A DNA stretch of 5,523 nt, taken from positions 1-5,523 of the forward strand of contig JAGVGX010000032.1 of the NCBI GenBank assembly GCA_020056865.1. Reading direction: 5' to 3'. A model generated the notes under the pieces. It saw nothing but the letters and a program-made list of their open reading frames with translations, did not search any database and was not told the origin of the DNA. The translations under genes were made by a program, and so were the position numbers. Source of the DNA: Desulfobacterales bacterium (lineage in GTDB: Bacteria > Desulfobacterota > Desulfobacteria > Desulfobacterales > BuS5). Positions 1 through 5,523 of the stretch are shown here, one piece after another; positions within the stretch are counted from its first letter, which is position 1; each line of letters begins with the position of its first letter.

Positions 1-46
1 CCATTCCTTTGGTGAAAAACATCCGTTTGGGTACGATCTTATACAT
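1..46 (-). CDS. N-terminal start of a probable pyruvoyl-dependent arginine decarboxylase (partial, runs off left edge)
   Basis: Only the first 15 codons are inside the window, reading MYKIVPKRMFFTKGM. The ATG at 46-44 is preceded by a strong GGAGG (plus-strand CCTCC at 54-58) with a 7-base spacer, so a real start is well supported. The VP-K-x-FFTKG pattern matches my memory of the N-terminus of bacterial pyruvoyl-dependent arginine decarboxylases (PF01862). Those enzymes convert arginine to agmatine for polyamine synthesis, using a pyruvoyl group made by self-cleavage at an internal serine. That cleavage site lies outside the window and cannot be checked. The gene is transcribed divergently from the kinase gene, with no evident functional link to it. 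That a gene starts here is fairly secure; the product name rests on one short motif. Confidence 0.6.
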   Translation of the reverse strand, partial: MYKIVPKRMFFTKGM

Positions 47-53
47 GATCAAT

Positions 54-58
54 CCTCC
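54..58 (-). promoter_or_regulatory. Ribosome binding site of the leftmost minus-strand gene
   Basis: GGAGG on the minus strand, 7 bases upstream of the ATG at 46-44. This near-perfect Shine-Dalgarno is the main evidence that a gene begins at the very edge of the window. Confidence 0.75.
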
Positions 59-169
59 ATTTTAAAATTACTATAAGACATAAGGATACAAAGGACAGCA
101 CCTTGAGAGCAAAATCAGTTTCGTCTTACGAATAAACAATCGGTCAATTTCTACTCTTTCAAAAAGTTT

Positions 170-217
170 GTCAAGTAAATTTGACTCAAGTGATAAATTT
201 TTCAACCAGCCACTTGA
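170..217. repeat. Short inverted repeats built on TCAAGT (possible operator)
   Basis: At 170-185 GTCAA and TTGAC form an imperfect palindrome around a 6-base centre. Directly next to it TCAAGTG (186-192) pairs with CACTTGA (211-217) across 18 bases. Three TCAAGT-type half-sites in under 50 bases, just upstream of the candidate promoter at 245, could be a regulator binding site or a small hairpin. In AT-rich DNA such short arms also arise by chance. Confidence 0.25.
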
Positions 218-244
218 TCGTTTATTGGCTTGCCGCTCAGTATG

Positions 245-272
245 TTGACCCAGCATATTCATTATATATAAA
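245..272 (+). promoter_or_regulatory. Candidate sigma70 promoter for the kinase gene
   Basis: TTGACC (245-250, five of six matches to TTGACA) and TATAAA (267-272, five of six matches to TATAAT) are separated by 16 bases. Transcription would begin near 279, giving a leader of about 108 bases before the kinase ATG. The match is read by eye, and AT-rich DNA gives many weak -10 boxes, but the -35 is good and correctly placed. Confidence 0.5.
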
Positions 273-386
273 TTTCTTGATTCTTTTAAAAGTAATAACG
301 ACAGCTAAAGATAATATAAAAAAAGCCAATAATAATAAAATAAGACTTTAATCATACAAAACCCTCATAAATATATTGATGCTTTA

Positions 387-2825
387 ATGGACATAAAACA
401 ACAATTCGGGCGTTTTGAAATAAAAGCACTGCTTGGTGATGGAGCTATGGGAAAAGTGTATCGGGCACACGACCCTACGCTAAAACGTGATGTGGCTATA
501 AAGGTTATCAAATTCCCTGAAAATCTTCATGCCGAGCATGTAAATAAAATAAAGCAGGATCTTCTTAAAGAAGCCCGTCTTGCAGCCTGTCTTTCTCATC
601 CTGGTATTGTTCAGGTCTATGACGTAGACGAACAAAACAACAATCCATTTCTTGTTCTGGAACTGATAAGCGGAACACTGCTTTCACAATTTATTAAAGA
701 CAAGGGCGCTCTTGATATGCGTACTGCTCAAAGTATTTTTTTAAATCTTCTTTCAGCAATGGCTTATGCACATCATCGCGGTGTTATTCATCTGGATTTA
801 AAGCCGGCTAATATTATTCTTGAGCAAGGTATGCAGCCCAGAATCATGGATTTCGGCATCGCCCATTCAGCATCAGAGTTAACGGGCAATAGTGTAGAAA
901 TAGCCGGCACACCATTATATATGTCACCTGAACAAATTGGCGGCAAAAACGTTGATCCAAGATCTGACGTATATTCTCTCGGTGTCATTTTATACCAGAT
1001 GCTAAGCGGCCGGCTTCCGTTTTTCAGCAAAAATTTTAATGCCCTGCGTGAATCAATAATCAACAAGCTCCATACTCCCCTTCAGGTGTATAAAGCCGAC
1101 CTGCCCAAACCATACCTTGATTTTATTGACAGAACTTTAAGGAAAATTCCTGCTGACAGGTTTGACAGCGCTATTTCCATGCATGAAGAATTTAAAAAAT
1201 GCACTGAAGAAGTCAACAGTTCAAAAACTCATCGTGACGATGCACGCTTGACCGGCAAGGCAAAGCAAAATGCTCTTTATTTTATCACGCAGCGTATGAA
1301 ACGGAAAGGAGACTTTCCTGCTGCTTCTGAATATATTGTCGAATTGACAAGTAAAATTCGTTCTAAAAATGCCTCATCACAACATGTCGCTCAAACTATT
1401 TTAAAAGACGTCTCACTGACAAACCGTGTTCTTCGTATAGCTAACAGTGCTTACTACAAAGTGTTAGGTGAACCTGTGACAACCATTTCAAGGGCAGTTG
1501 TGATGCTTGGCATGAATGCTATATTAAATATGGCATCTGCTCTGACTATTTTTGAACATTTCCTGAAAGGTTCAGATACGGATGAGTTAAAGAATCAGGT
1601 TTTGCAAGCTATTTTAACAGCTTTATATGCCAGAGAAATCGCCGATAAAATTAAATCGATCAATTCCGAAGAACCATTTATATGTGGAATGCTTCATCAC
1701 TTAGGCATCCTGATTGTAAGCTTTTATTTTCCTGAAGAACAAAAAGCCATCAACAGCCTGATGCTTGATGAAAAAATGGATAAGGAAAAAGCTTCACGGA
1801 AAATCATGCGCCTGTCATATACTGACTTGAGCCAGGCTGTTTCCGACTCATGGGGTTTGCCGGAACTCATAAAAAACGGTATTATCAGAATGAATCCGGA
1901 TCGAAAGGGGCCGTTGAAGGACAAAATTGAAGCCATGCAGTGCATCACTTCTTACGCTTATGAGTTAAGCCATGCTGTAATGATAACCGATACGAGCAAA
2001 CGGATTCAGTTTGCCAGACTGGCAAGAAGATTCGAAGACAAAATTTCTATAACAACTGATGATCTTGAAATAATTACTAACAATTCGCTTCAAGCTGCAA
2101 GCGGATTTTCCGAAACAATACGCTTGCAGCTTGAAGCGCTTCAACTCATCCCGGGTGGAAACACAGCCATAGATATTCAGGAAGCGTTTAACGAAGCTGA
2201 AAACCTTCCAACATTTAACAAAAAAAACATCACCGCACCACCTGATACACGCAACGCTGCGATCCAATCGAATCATGCAGTTAATAATAATTCAGTCATC
2301 GCCGAACAGCTTGAATTTTTATCAAAAACCATTACTGATATCACAACGACGATAACAGGAACATTTTCCATAAGTGATGTCATAATGATGGTGCTCGAAG
2401 GCATGTCTCGTGGTTTAGGAATGCACCATGTTTTGTTATCTATGGTAACTCCTCAACGTGACCGGCTGTCATTCTCATGCGGCCTTGGGCCGGCTACTGA
2501 TCATCTGCGAACTACTTTTGATTTTCCTATGACATCTTCATCAGATGCACCCGTTGTCTGCATTAAGAATCGCCAGGAGATTTTTATTTCTGATTTCGAA
2601 GCAGACAGCCAAAGCCCGTTAATTCCTGAAGCGCTTGTACATCTGCTTCATCCACAAAGCATTGTCTTCTTACCGGTTCTTATGCAAAATGCTGCTATCG
2701 GGCTTGTTATGGCCACACGCTCGAAAGAACAAATGCCGATTAACAATTTAGAGTTACAAAGCATGCGTATGCTGGTCAATCAGTTTGTTCTGGCGATCCA
2801 CCAGTCCAGGATAGCAAAAAAGTAA
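387..2825 (+). CDS. Serine/threonine protein kinase with HDOD and GAF domains
   Basis: An 812-residue cytoplasmic signalling protein with no signal peptide or membrane segment. Residues 9-270 form a bacterial Hanks-type kinase: glycine loop G17-x-G-x-x-G22, VAIK lysine K39, helix-C E62, catalytic H135-L136-D137 with K139 and N142, DFG at 155-157, and SPE at 180-182. The HRD arginine is leucine, which makes it a non-RD kinase. Residues 308-505 are an HDOD domain (LTNRVLRIANSAYY, then a TTISRAVVMLGMN stretch). Its HD ligands are mostly gone: HHLG at 437-440 replaces HDIG, and the later HH pair is missing. A polar, Asn-rich linker (about 590-640) leads to a GAF domain (655-808) that may bind a small ligand. 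The start fits because the kinase fold begins at residue 9, although no Shine-Dalgarno is visible. Kinase and HDOD calls are strong; the GAF call is good; substrates are unknown. Confidence 0.93.
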   Translation: MDIKQQFGRFEIKALLGDGAMGKVYRAHDPTLKRDVAIKVIKFPENLHAEHVNKIKQDLLKEARLAACLSHPGIVQVYDVDEQNNNPFLVLELISGTLLSQFIKDKGALDMRTAQSIFLNLLSAMAYAHHRGVIHLDLKPANIILEQGMQPRIMDFGIAHSASELTGNSVEIAGTPLYMSPEQIGGKNVDPRSDVYSLGVILYQMLSGRLPFFSKNFNALRESIINKLHTPLQVYKADLPKPYLDFIDRTLRKIPADRFDSAISMHEEFKKCTEEVNSSKTHRDDARLTGKAKQNALYFITQRMKRKGDFPAASEYIVELTSKIRSKNASSQHVAQTILKDVSLTNRVLRIANSAYYKVLGEPVTTISRAVVMLGMNAILNMASALTIFEHFLKGSDTDELKNQVLQAILTALYAREIADKIKSINSEEPFICGMLHHLGILIVSFYFPEEQKAINSLMLDEKMDKEKASRKIMRLSYTDLSQAVSDSWGLPELIKNGIIRMNPDRKGPLKDKIEAMQCITSYAYELSHAVMITDTSKRIQFARLARRFEDKISITTDDLEIITNNSLQAASGFSETIRLQLEALQLIPGGNTAIDIQEAFNEAENLPTFNKKNITAPPDTRNAAIQSNHAVNNNSVIAEQLEFLSKTITDITTTITGTFSISDVIMMVLEGMSRGLGMHHVLLSMVTPQRDRLSFSCGLGPATDHLRTTFDFPMTSSSDAPVVCIKNRQEIFISDFEADSQSPLIPEALVHLLHPQSIVFLPVLMQNAAIGLVMATRSKEQMPINNLELQSMRMLVNQFVLAIHQSRIAKK

Positions 2826-2874
2826 CCCTTTAACAGATGAAACAAAACCTTTACAAAACATTTCAATCTATCTC

Positions 2875-2903
2875 TTGACACAAACTGAGTTTATTGTCAT
2901 AAA
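2875..2903 (+). promoter_or_regulatory. Candidate sigma70 promoter for the free-standing HDOD gene
   Basis: A perfect TTGACA (2875-2880) is followed after 17 bases by CATAAA (2898-2903, four of six matches to TATAAT). It lies in the 114-base spacer after the kinase stop, with a predicted start near 2910 and a leader of about 30 bases. This suggests the HDOD gene can be expressed independently of the kinase, although no terminator was seen between them and read-through is possible. Confidence 0.5.
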
Positions 2904-2922
2904 ATCATCATATGTCTTTTTT

Positions 2923-2928
2923 AAGGAG
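2923..2928 (+). promoter_or_regulatory. Ribosome binding site of the free-standing HDOD gene
   Basis: AAGGAG, 11 bases upstream of the ATG at 2940. The spacer is at the long end of the usual range, but no other in-frame start fits better, because the LPPLPEV motif of the domain begins at residue 17. Confidence 0.7.
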
Positions 2929-2939
2929 CAACGTATCCT

Positions 2940-3809
2940 ATGTCGATTACCGACCAACTTGGACAGATCATAGCATCTATTGACAAACTGCCGCCTTTAC
3001 CGGAAGTAGCCATGCGTACGCTGGAACTTGCAAACGATCCTGAAGCAAGTGCAGAAGATATAGTTAAATGCATCCAATATGATCCGGGTGTAACCACCAA
3101 TTGTCTCAGGCTTTGCAACTCGAGTTATTTCGGTCTTAAAAGCAAAATCAGCTCAATTAAACACGCCGTAGTCATCTTAGGAACCAATAATGTTATAAGG
3201 TCTGTTCTCGTTGACTGCATCGGGGTATCTGCTTTCAAGCATCCACAGGAAGGTTACGGTCTTCAGCCAGGTGAACTCTGGCGTCACAGTGTCGCATCAG
3301 CCATCTTATCAGAACTTTTAATAAGTAAAGCAGGTCAAAAAAACAATCACGATCTTTTTACTGCAGCACTTCTTCACGACATAGGCAAACTTGTCATAGA
3401 CAGTTTTATTGCAGATAATTTTGAAGCCATGTATTCTTTGATGAAGGAAAATGGTTTCGGAATTGTTGAGGCTGAAAAAGAATTTTTCGGAATCGACCAT
3501 GCACAGTTAGGGGGTATGGTTGCAAAAAATTGGAAGTTTCCCCAACCATTAACAGACGCTATAAGCAATCACCACCAAAACATAAAAGACAACGGAAAAG
3601 CCGAACTTCAAACGTGGACGGCCCTTAGCAATCTGGTTTATTACGTCATGCAAAATTTTTCATCCGGCTTATGTCATAAAGGTTTAATATGCCAGATCGA
3701 GCAAGACATATTAGATTGTTTTGGACTAAAACAGGAAGATATTGACCATATCATGATGATTTTCCCAGGTGAAATGAAAAAAGCCCAACATTTCCTTAAA
3801 ATCAACTGA
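2940..3809 (+). CDS. HDOD domain signalling protein
   Basis: A 289-residue single-domain protein, the usual size for a stand-alone HDOD (HD-related output domain) protein. The classic opening LPPLPEV is at 17-23, DPG at 48-50, the NSSYFGL stretch at 60-66 and the AVVILG block at 76-81. It keeps a full run of possible metal ligands: H116 (LWRHS), H146-D147 in LLHDIGK, H187 and H211-H212. HDOD proteins are generally thought to act as protein-binding signalling outputs, and hydrolytic activity has not been generally shown. No signal peptide or membrane segment is seen, so it should be cytoplasmic. It lies 114 bases after the kinase gene on the same strand and is a distant paralogue of the kinase's own HDOD domain. 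It may dimerise with the kinase or receive its signal; that is inference. Confidence 0.9.
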   Translation: MSITDQLGQIIASIDKLPPLPEVAMRTLELANDPEASAEDIVKCIQYDPGVTTNCLRLCNSSYFGLKSKISSIKHAVVILGTNNVIRSVLVDCIGVSAFKHPQEGYGLQPGELWRHSVASAILSELLISKAGQKNNHDLFTAALLHDIGKLVIDSFIADNFEAMYSLMKENGFGIVEAEKEFFGIDHAQLGGMVAKNWKFPQPLTDAISNHHQNIKDNGKAELQTWTALSNLVYYVMQNFSSGLCHKGLICQIEQDILDCFGLKQEDIDHIMMIFPGEMKKAQHFLKIN

Positions 3810-3829
3810 CAGACTCCTTTACAAATCTT

Positions 3830-3858
3830 TTGAATTCTGGTTTTTTGCCAGAATTTAA
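3830..3858. terminator. Stem-loop between convergent genes, possible bidirectional terminator
   Basis: TTGAATTCTGG (3830-3840) pairs with CCAGAATTTAA (3848-3858): 11 pairs including one G-U, with a 7-base loop TTTTTTG. It begins 20 bases after the HDOD stop. Position and symmetry suit a shared terminator for the two converging genes. However, neither strand has a clean T-run just after the stem, and the T-run sits in the loop, so intrinsic termination would be weak. Confidence 0.4.
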
Positions 3859-3886
3859 TAATAAACCGGCCTCAATATTTGTCGTT

Positions 3887-3931
3887 TCTTTGTGTTTAAA
3901 CCTATCTGTGTTCATCTGTGTTAATCTGTGG
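3887..3931. repeat. Imperfect 10-base tandem repeat of the TCTGTGTT type
   Basis: ATCTGTGTTC (3904-3913), ATCTGTGTTA (3914-3923) and ATCTGTGG (3924-3931) are consecutive near-copies with a 10-base period. A looser copy, TTCTTTGTGTTTAA, precedes them (3887-3900). From memory, strings of the form TCTGTGTTCATCTGTGTTAATCTGTGG occur scattered in non-coding DNA of many unrelated bacteria, usually beside gene ends. Their role is unknown to me. It is not a CRISPR: units are too short and there are no spacers. Confidence 0.65.
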
Positions 3932-3965
3932 CTGAATAGTTACTAAAAATCTTCATATTAAGTGT

Positions 3966-5108
3966 TCACTGACCGATGATCTTTATAAAATTTTGCACAA
4001 GAAAGGGATTAAAGGAAGATCCCTGCTCTTTTTGAAGAATATTAAGTACCAGTTCCTGTGGTTTTGACTTCTGATAAGGACGGTTGCTTCTCATGGCATC
4101 AAATGCGTCCGATATGGAAATCATCTGGCTGACGATATTCGGCTGCCATTTGTCGCTGATTTTTGGATAACCGGTCCCATCATATTTGATATGGTGTTCA
4201 ATGGCGCTCAAAACCGCAAGTTTGGGAACACCCTCAAGCCCCATGATGTATTTTGCACCATTAATCGTATGCGTTTCCATGATATCACGTTCCTGTGGTG
4301 TAAGCAGCCCCGGCTTAGTGATTATCTCGCTGGGAATGAAAAATTTTCCGCAATCATGAAGCATAGCAGCAACGCCTATCTGGTACAACTGTTTGTTCTC
4401 AAACCCCAAAAATCTTGCCTGTGCCATGGTTAATATGCATACATTGACAACATGTGTGAACGTATATTCGTCTGCTTGTCTCAAATGGCCAAGAGCCATA
4501 ATGGAATTTATATTACCGCTAAACCCTTTGACAAAAGCTTTTACCATTTCATCTACGCCTCGCACATCAAGCTTTCTCCGATGCTTTACCTCATGATAAA
4601 GCAATCTCAATTCATCAATGCTTTTTTCGCTTTTATCTATCAATGCCTGTAATTTTTCACGGTTCTCTTCCGATATCGGATGCGTGTTGCCATCATCAGT
4701 GCCACGCGTTTTTACTTCCACCTTGCCAAGCTTAATACGTGCTGTGGTTCGCAGAGGCGTTAAGGAGCCGGCAGCCAAATCCCGGACAAACGTCTCAAAT
4801 TCAGATCTTTCCAGCCCATTTACAAATGTAATCCTCTCAACCCCTTTTTCCCCCATTAAGCGAATCAGTTTTTTTATATACAAGTTGCCGGATAAAAACG
4901 GCACCTTTTCCATAACAAGGACATCGTCTACAAGAAAAAAAGTAAGTTGCGGCAGGCGATTTAAAAGTACTTTAAGGTTGCTGAACGCTTTTTCAAAATG
5001 CTTTTTGACCTGAATATGGTTATAGGTATACATCCTTATATTGGTTACAGCCCCTGTAAGGTTCGATACCACATCTAAAAAGTCTTGTTTGATGCCAATA
5101 TTATCCAT
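3966..5108 (-). CDS. HD-GYP domain cyclic-di-GMP phosphodiesterase with uncharacterised N-terminal half
   Basis: A 380-residue cytoplasmic protein. The C-terminal half (about 200-375) is an HD-GYP hydrolase: H219 in YTFTHVV, the HDCGK motif at 251-255, H280 in METHTINGA, H305-H306 followed by KYDGTGYP with GYP at 313-315, and D334 in ISDAFDAM. The key ligands are present, so hydrolysis of cyclic-di-GMP to pGpG or GMP is likely. The usual HHE is HHI here (I307). Residues 1-145 match no receiver, GAF or PAS domain that I recognise; they look like an alpha/beta fold with FFLVDDVLVMEKVPF at 57-71. A charged helical stretch (146-180) links the halves. The ATG at 5108 has only a weak GGG upstream, but no other ATG or GTG exists back to the preceding stop. 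It is probably co-transcribed with the HEAT gene 57 bases upstream. Confidence 0.92.
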   Translation of the reverse strand: MDNIGIKQDFLDVVSNLTGAVTNIRMYTYNHIQVKKHFEKAFSNLKVLLNRLPQLTFFLVDDVLVMEKVPFLSGNLYIKKLIRLMGEKGVERITFVNGLERSEFETFVRDLAAGSLTPLRTTARIKLGKVEVKTRGTDDGNTHPISEENREKLQALIDKSEKSIDELRLLYHEVKHRRKLDVRGVDEMVKAFVKGFSGNINSIMALGHLRQADEYTFTHVVNVCILTMAQARFLGFENKQLYQIGVAAMLHDCGKFFIPSEIITKPGLLTPQERDIMETHTINGAKYIMGLEGVPKLAVLSAIEHHIKYDGTGYPKISDKWQPNIVSQMISISDAFDAMRSNRPYQKSKPQELVLNILQKEQGSSFNPFLVQNFIKIIGQ

Positions 5109-5165
5109 GATTGCCCATAAAAATATTTTTTGAATTACAAACGCATAGTAGCTGTCTTCCCAATA

Positions 5166-5523
5166 TCATGTCGATTTGTTCTTTTGTCGCCGCAACAACT
5201 TCCTGCATGCACTGTTAATTCTACTATTTTCAATCTTCATCCCTATGTTCAGCAAGTTATTAAGATGCTCATCAGGAAAAAGATTCAAAGATTCAAAAAG
5301 AACGATTTTCATATGCAAAAGACTTTTATGAAAAATTGACCACCTGATACGTGCATATGTCTCAAAAAGAGGAATGGCGATCGGATCGCCAATCTGGCCC
5401 AATGCTACAACAATATTTTCAACTTTCCGATATCCGGCTTTAAAAAAAATGATTTTTTTCAGCATGGATACCAGCACCGGAATAATCACTTTAACCTTAT
5501 ATTTTCCTGCCAGAAAAATCGCC
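5166..5523 (-). CDS. HEAT-repeat protein, C-terminal part (partial, runs off right edge)
   Basis: The frame is open from the right edge to a TGA at 5168-5166, giving 118 visible residues. The GTG at 5489 is not a believable start because the frame continues upstream without a stop (AIFLAGKYKVK precedes it), so the gene begins beyond the window. VVALGQIGDPIAIPLFETY is a clear HEAT-repeat signature (helix, G-D-P turn, helix). Further helical segments follow, and the C-terminus is basic (RKLLRRQKNK). HEAT proteins are alpha-helical scaffolds for protein binding; no enzymatic motif is visible. It lies upstream of the HD-GYP gene on the same strand, so it may be a partner or regulator of that phosphodiesterase. 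Domains in the missing N-terminal part are unknown. Confidence 0.75.
   Translation of the reverse strand, partial: AIFLAGKYKVKVIIPVLVSMLKKIIFFKAGYRKVENIVVALGQIGDPIAIPLFETYARIRWSIFHKSLLHMKIVLFESLNLFPDEHLNNLLNIGMKIENSRINSACRKLLRRQKNKST

Larger units (their letters stand above)
47..386. other. Divergent intergenic region between the probable arginine decarboxylase and kinase genes
   Basis: This 340-base spacer is very AT-rich, especially from 263 to 386. It contains the ribosome binding site of the left gene, a TCAAGT-type set of repeats (170-217), and a sigma70-like promoter pointing at the kinase (245-272). A second, weaker candidate reading right is TTAAAA at 286-291 with GATAAT at 310-315 (18-base spacer). 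A 63-codon minus-strand reading frame at 71-262 has no ribosome binding site and is not called as a gene. No RNA gene or riboswitch was recognised. Confidence 0.7.
3810..3965. other. Convergent intergenic region
   Basis: This 156-base spacer lies between the stops of two genes that face each other. It holds a stem-loop (3830-3858) and a tandem TCTGTG-type repeat (3887-3931). No start codon with a ribosome binding site and no gene-like reading frame was seen. Confidence 0.7.

Noticed and set aside
219..245. Possible sigma54 promoter around TTGGCTTGC
   Set aside because: The GG and GC elements do not have the required spacing for the -24/-12 pattern.
71..262. 63-codon minus-strand ORF in the divergent spacer
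   Set aside because: No ribosome binding site precedes its ATG, its composition is unremarkable, no family is recognised, and the candidate kinase promoter overlaps its 5' end. A real small gene cannot be fully excluded.
1965..2276. 103-codon minus-strand ORF inside the kinase gene
   Set aside because: It is antisense to the HDOD-GAF linker of a well-supported gene and lacks a recognisable domain.
3904..3931. CRISPR-like short repeats
   Set aside because: Units are 10 bases, directly adjacent, without spacers; this is a simple tandem repeat.
4618..5013. 131-codon plus-strand ORF
   Set aside because: It lies wholly opposite the HD-GYP coding sequence, which has clear family motifs, and its own translation is low in recognisable structure.
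5130..5339. 69-codon plus-strand ORF at the HEAT end
   Set aside because: Antisense to the HEAT-repeat gene and the HEAT/HD-GYP spacer; no ribosome binding site or family features.
5166..5489. HEAT gene as a complete 107-residue protein starting at GTG 5489
   Set aside because: The frame stays open to the window edge with protein-like sequence upstream, so the gene is treated as partial.

Overview
The window looks like part of the chromosome of an anaerobic delta-type bacterium, most likely Desulfobacterales or a relative. This rests on moderately AT-rich coding DNA with very AT-rich spacers, a Ser/Thr kinase fused to HDOD and GAF domains, a HEAT-repeat/HD-GYP pair, and a gene start resembling pyruvoyl-dependent arginine decarboxylase. 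The placement is inference from gene style, not a search result. No tRNA, rRNA, CRISPR array, transposase or phage gene was seen.

Layout from left to right. (1) At the left edge, on the minus strand, are the first 15 codons of a gene with a good ribosome binding site, probably a pyruvoyl-dependent arginine decarboxylase. (2) A 340-base divergent spacer (47-386) holds a sigma70-like promoter reading right and small inverted repeats. (3) 387-2825, plus strand: an 812-residue protein with kinase, degenerate HDOD and GAF domains. (4) A 114-base spacer contains a second sigma70-like promoter and an AAGGAG site. (5) 2940-3809, plus strand: a free-standing HDOD protein that keeps the HD-type metal ligands. 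(6) A 156-base convergent spacer (3810-3965) carries a stem-loop and a tandem TCTGTGTT-type repeat. (7) 3966-5108, minus strand: an HD-GYP cyclic-di-GMP phosphodiesterase with an uncharacterised N-terminal half. (8) 5166 to the right edge, minus strand: the C-terminal end of a HEAT-repeat protein, 57 bases upstream of the HD-GYP gene and probably co-transcribed with it.

Taken together this is a signalling locus. Two convergent units meet tail to tail: kinase-HDOD-GAF plus HDOD on one side, HEAT plus HD-GYP on the other. Three different members or derivatives of the HD superfamily sit within 5 kb: a decayed HDOD tethered to a kinase, an HDOD with intact ligands, and a probably active HD-GYP hydrolase. 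A working guess is that the kinase senses something through its GAF domain and that the HDOD domains act as protein-binding outputs. Any functional link to cyclic-di-GMP turnover by the HD-GYP protein is inferred only from proximity.
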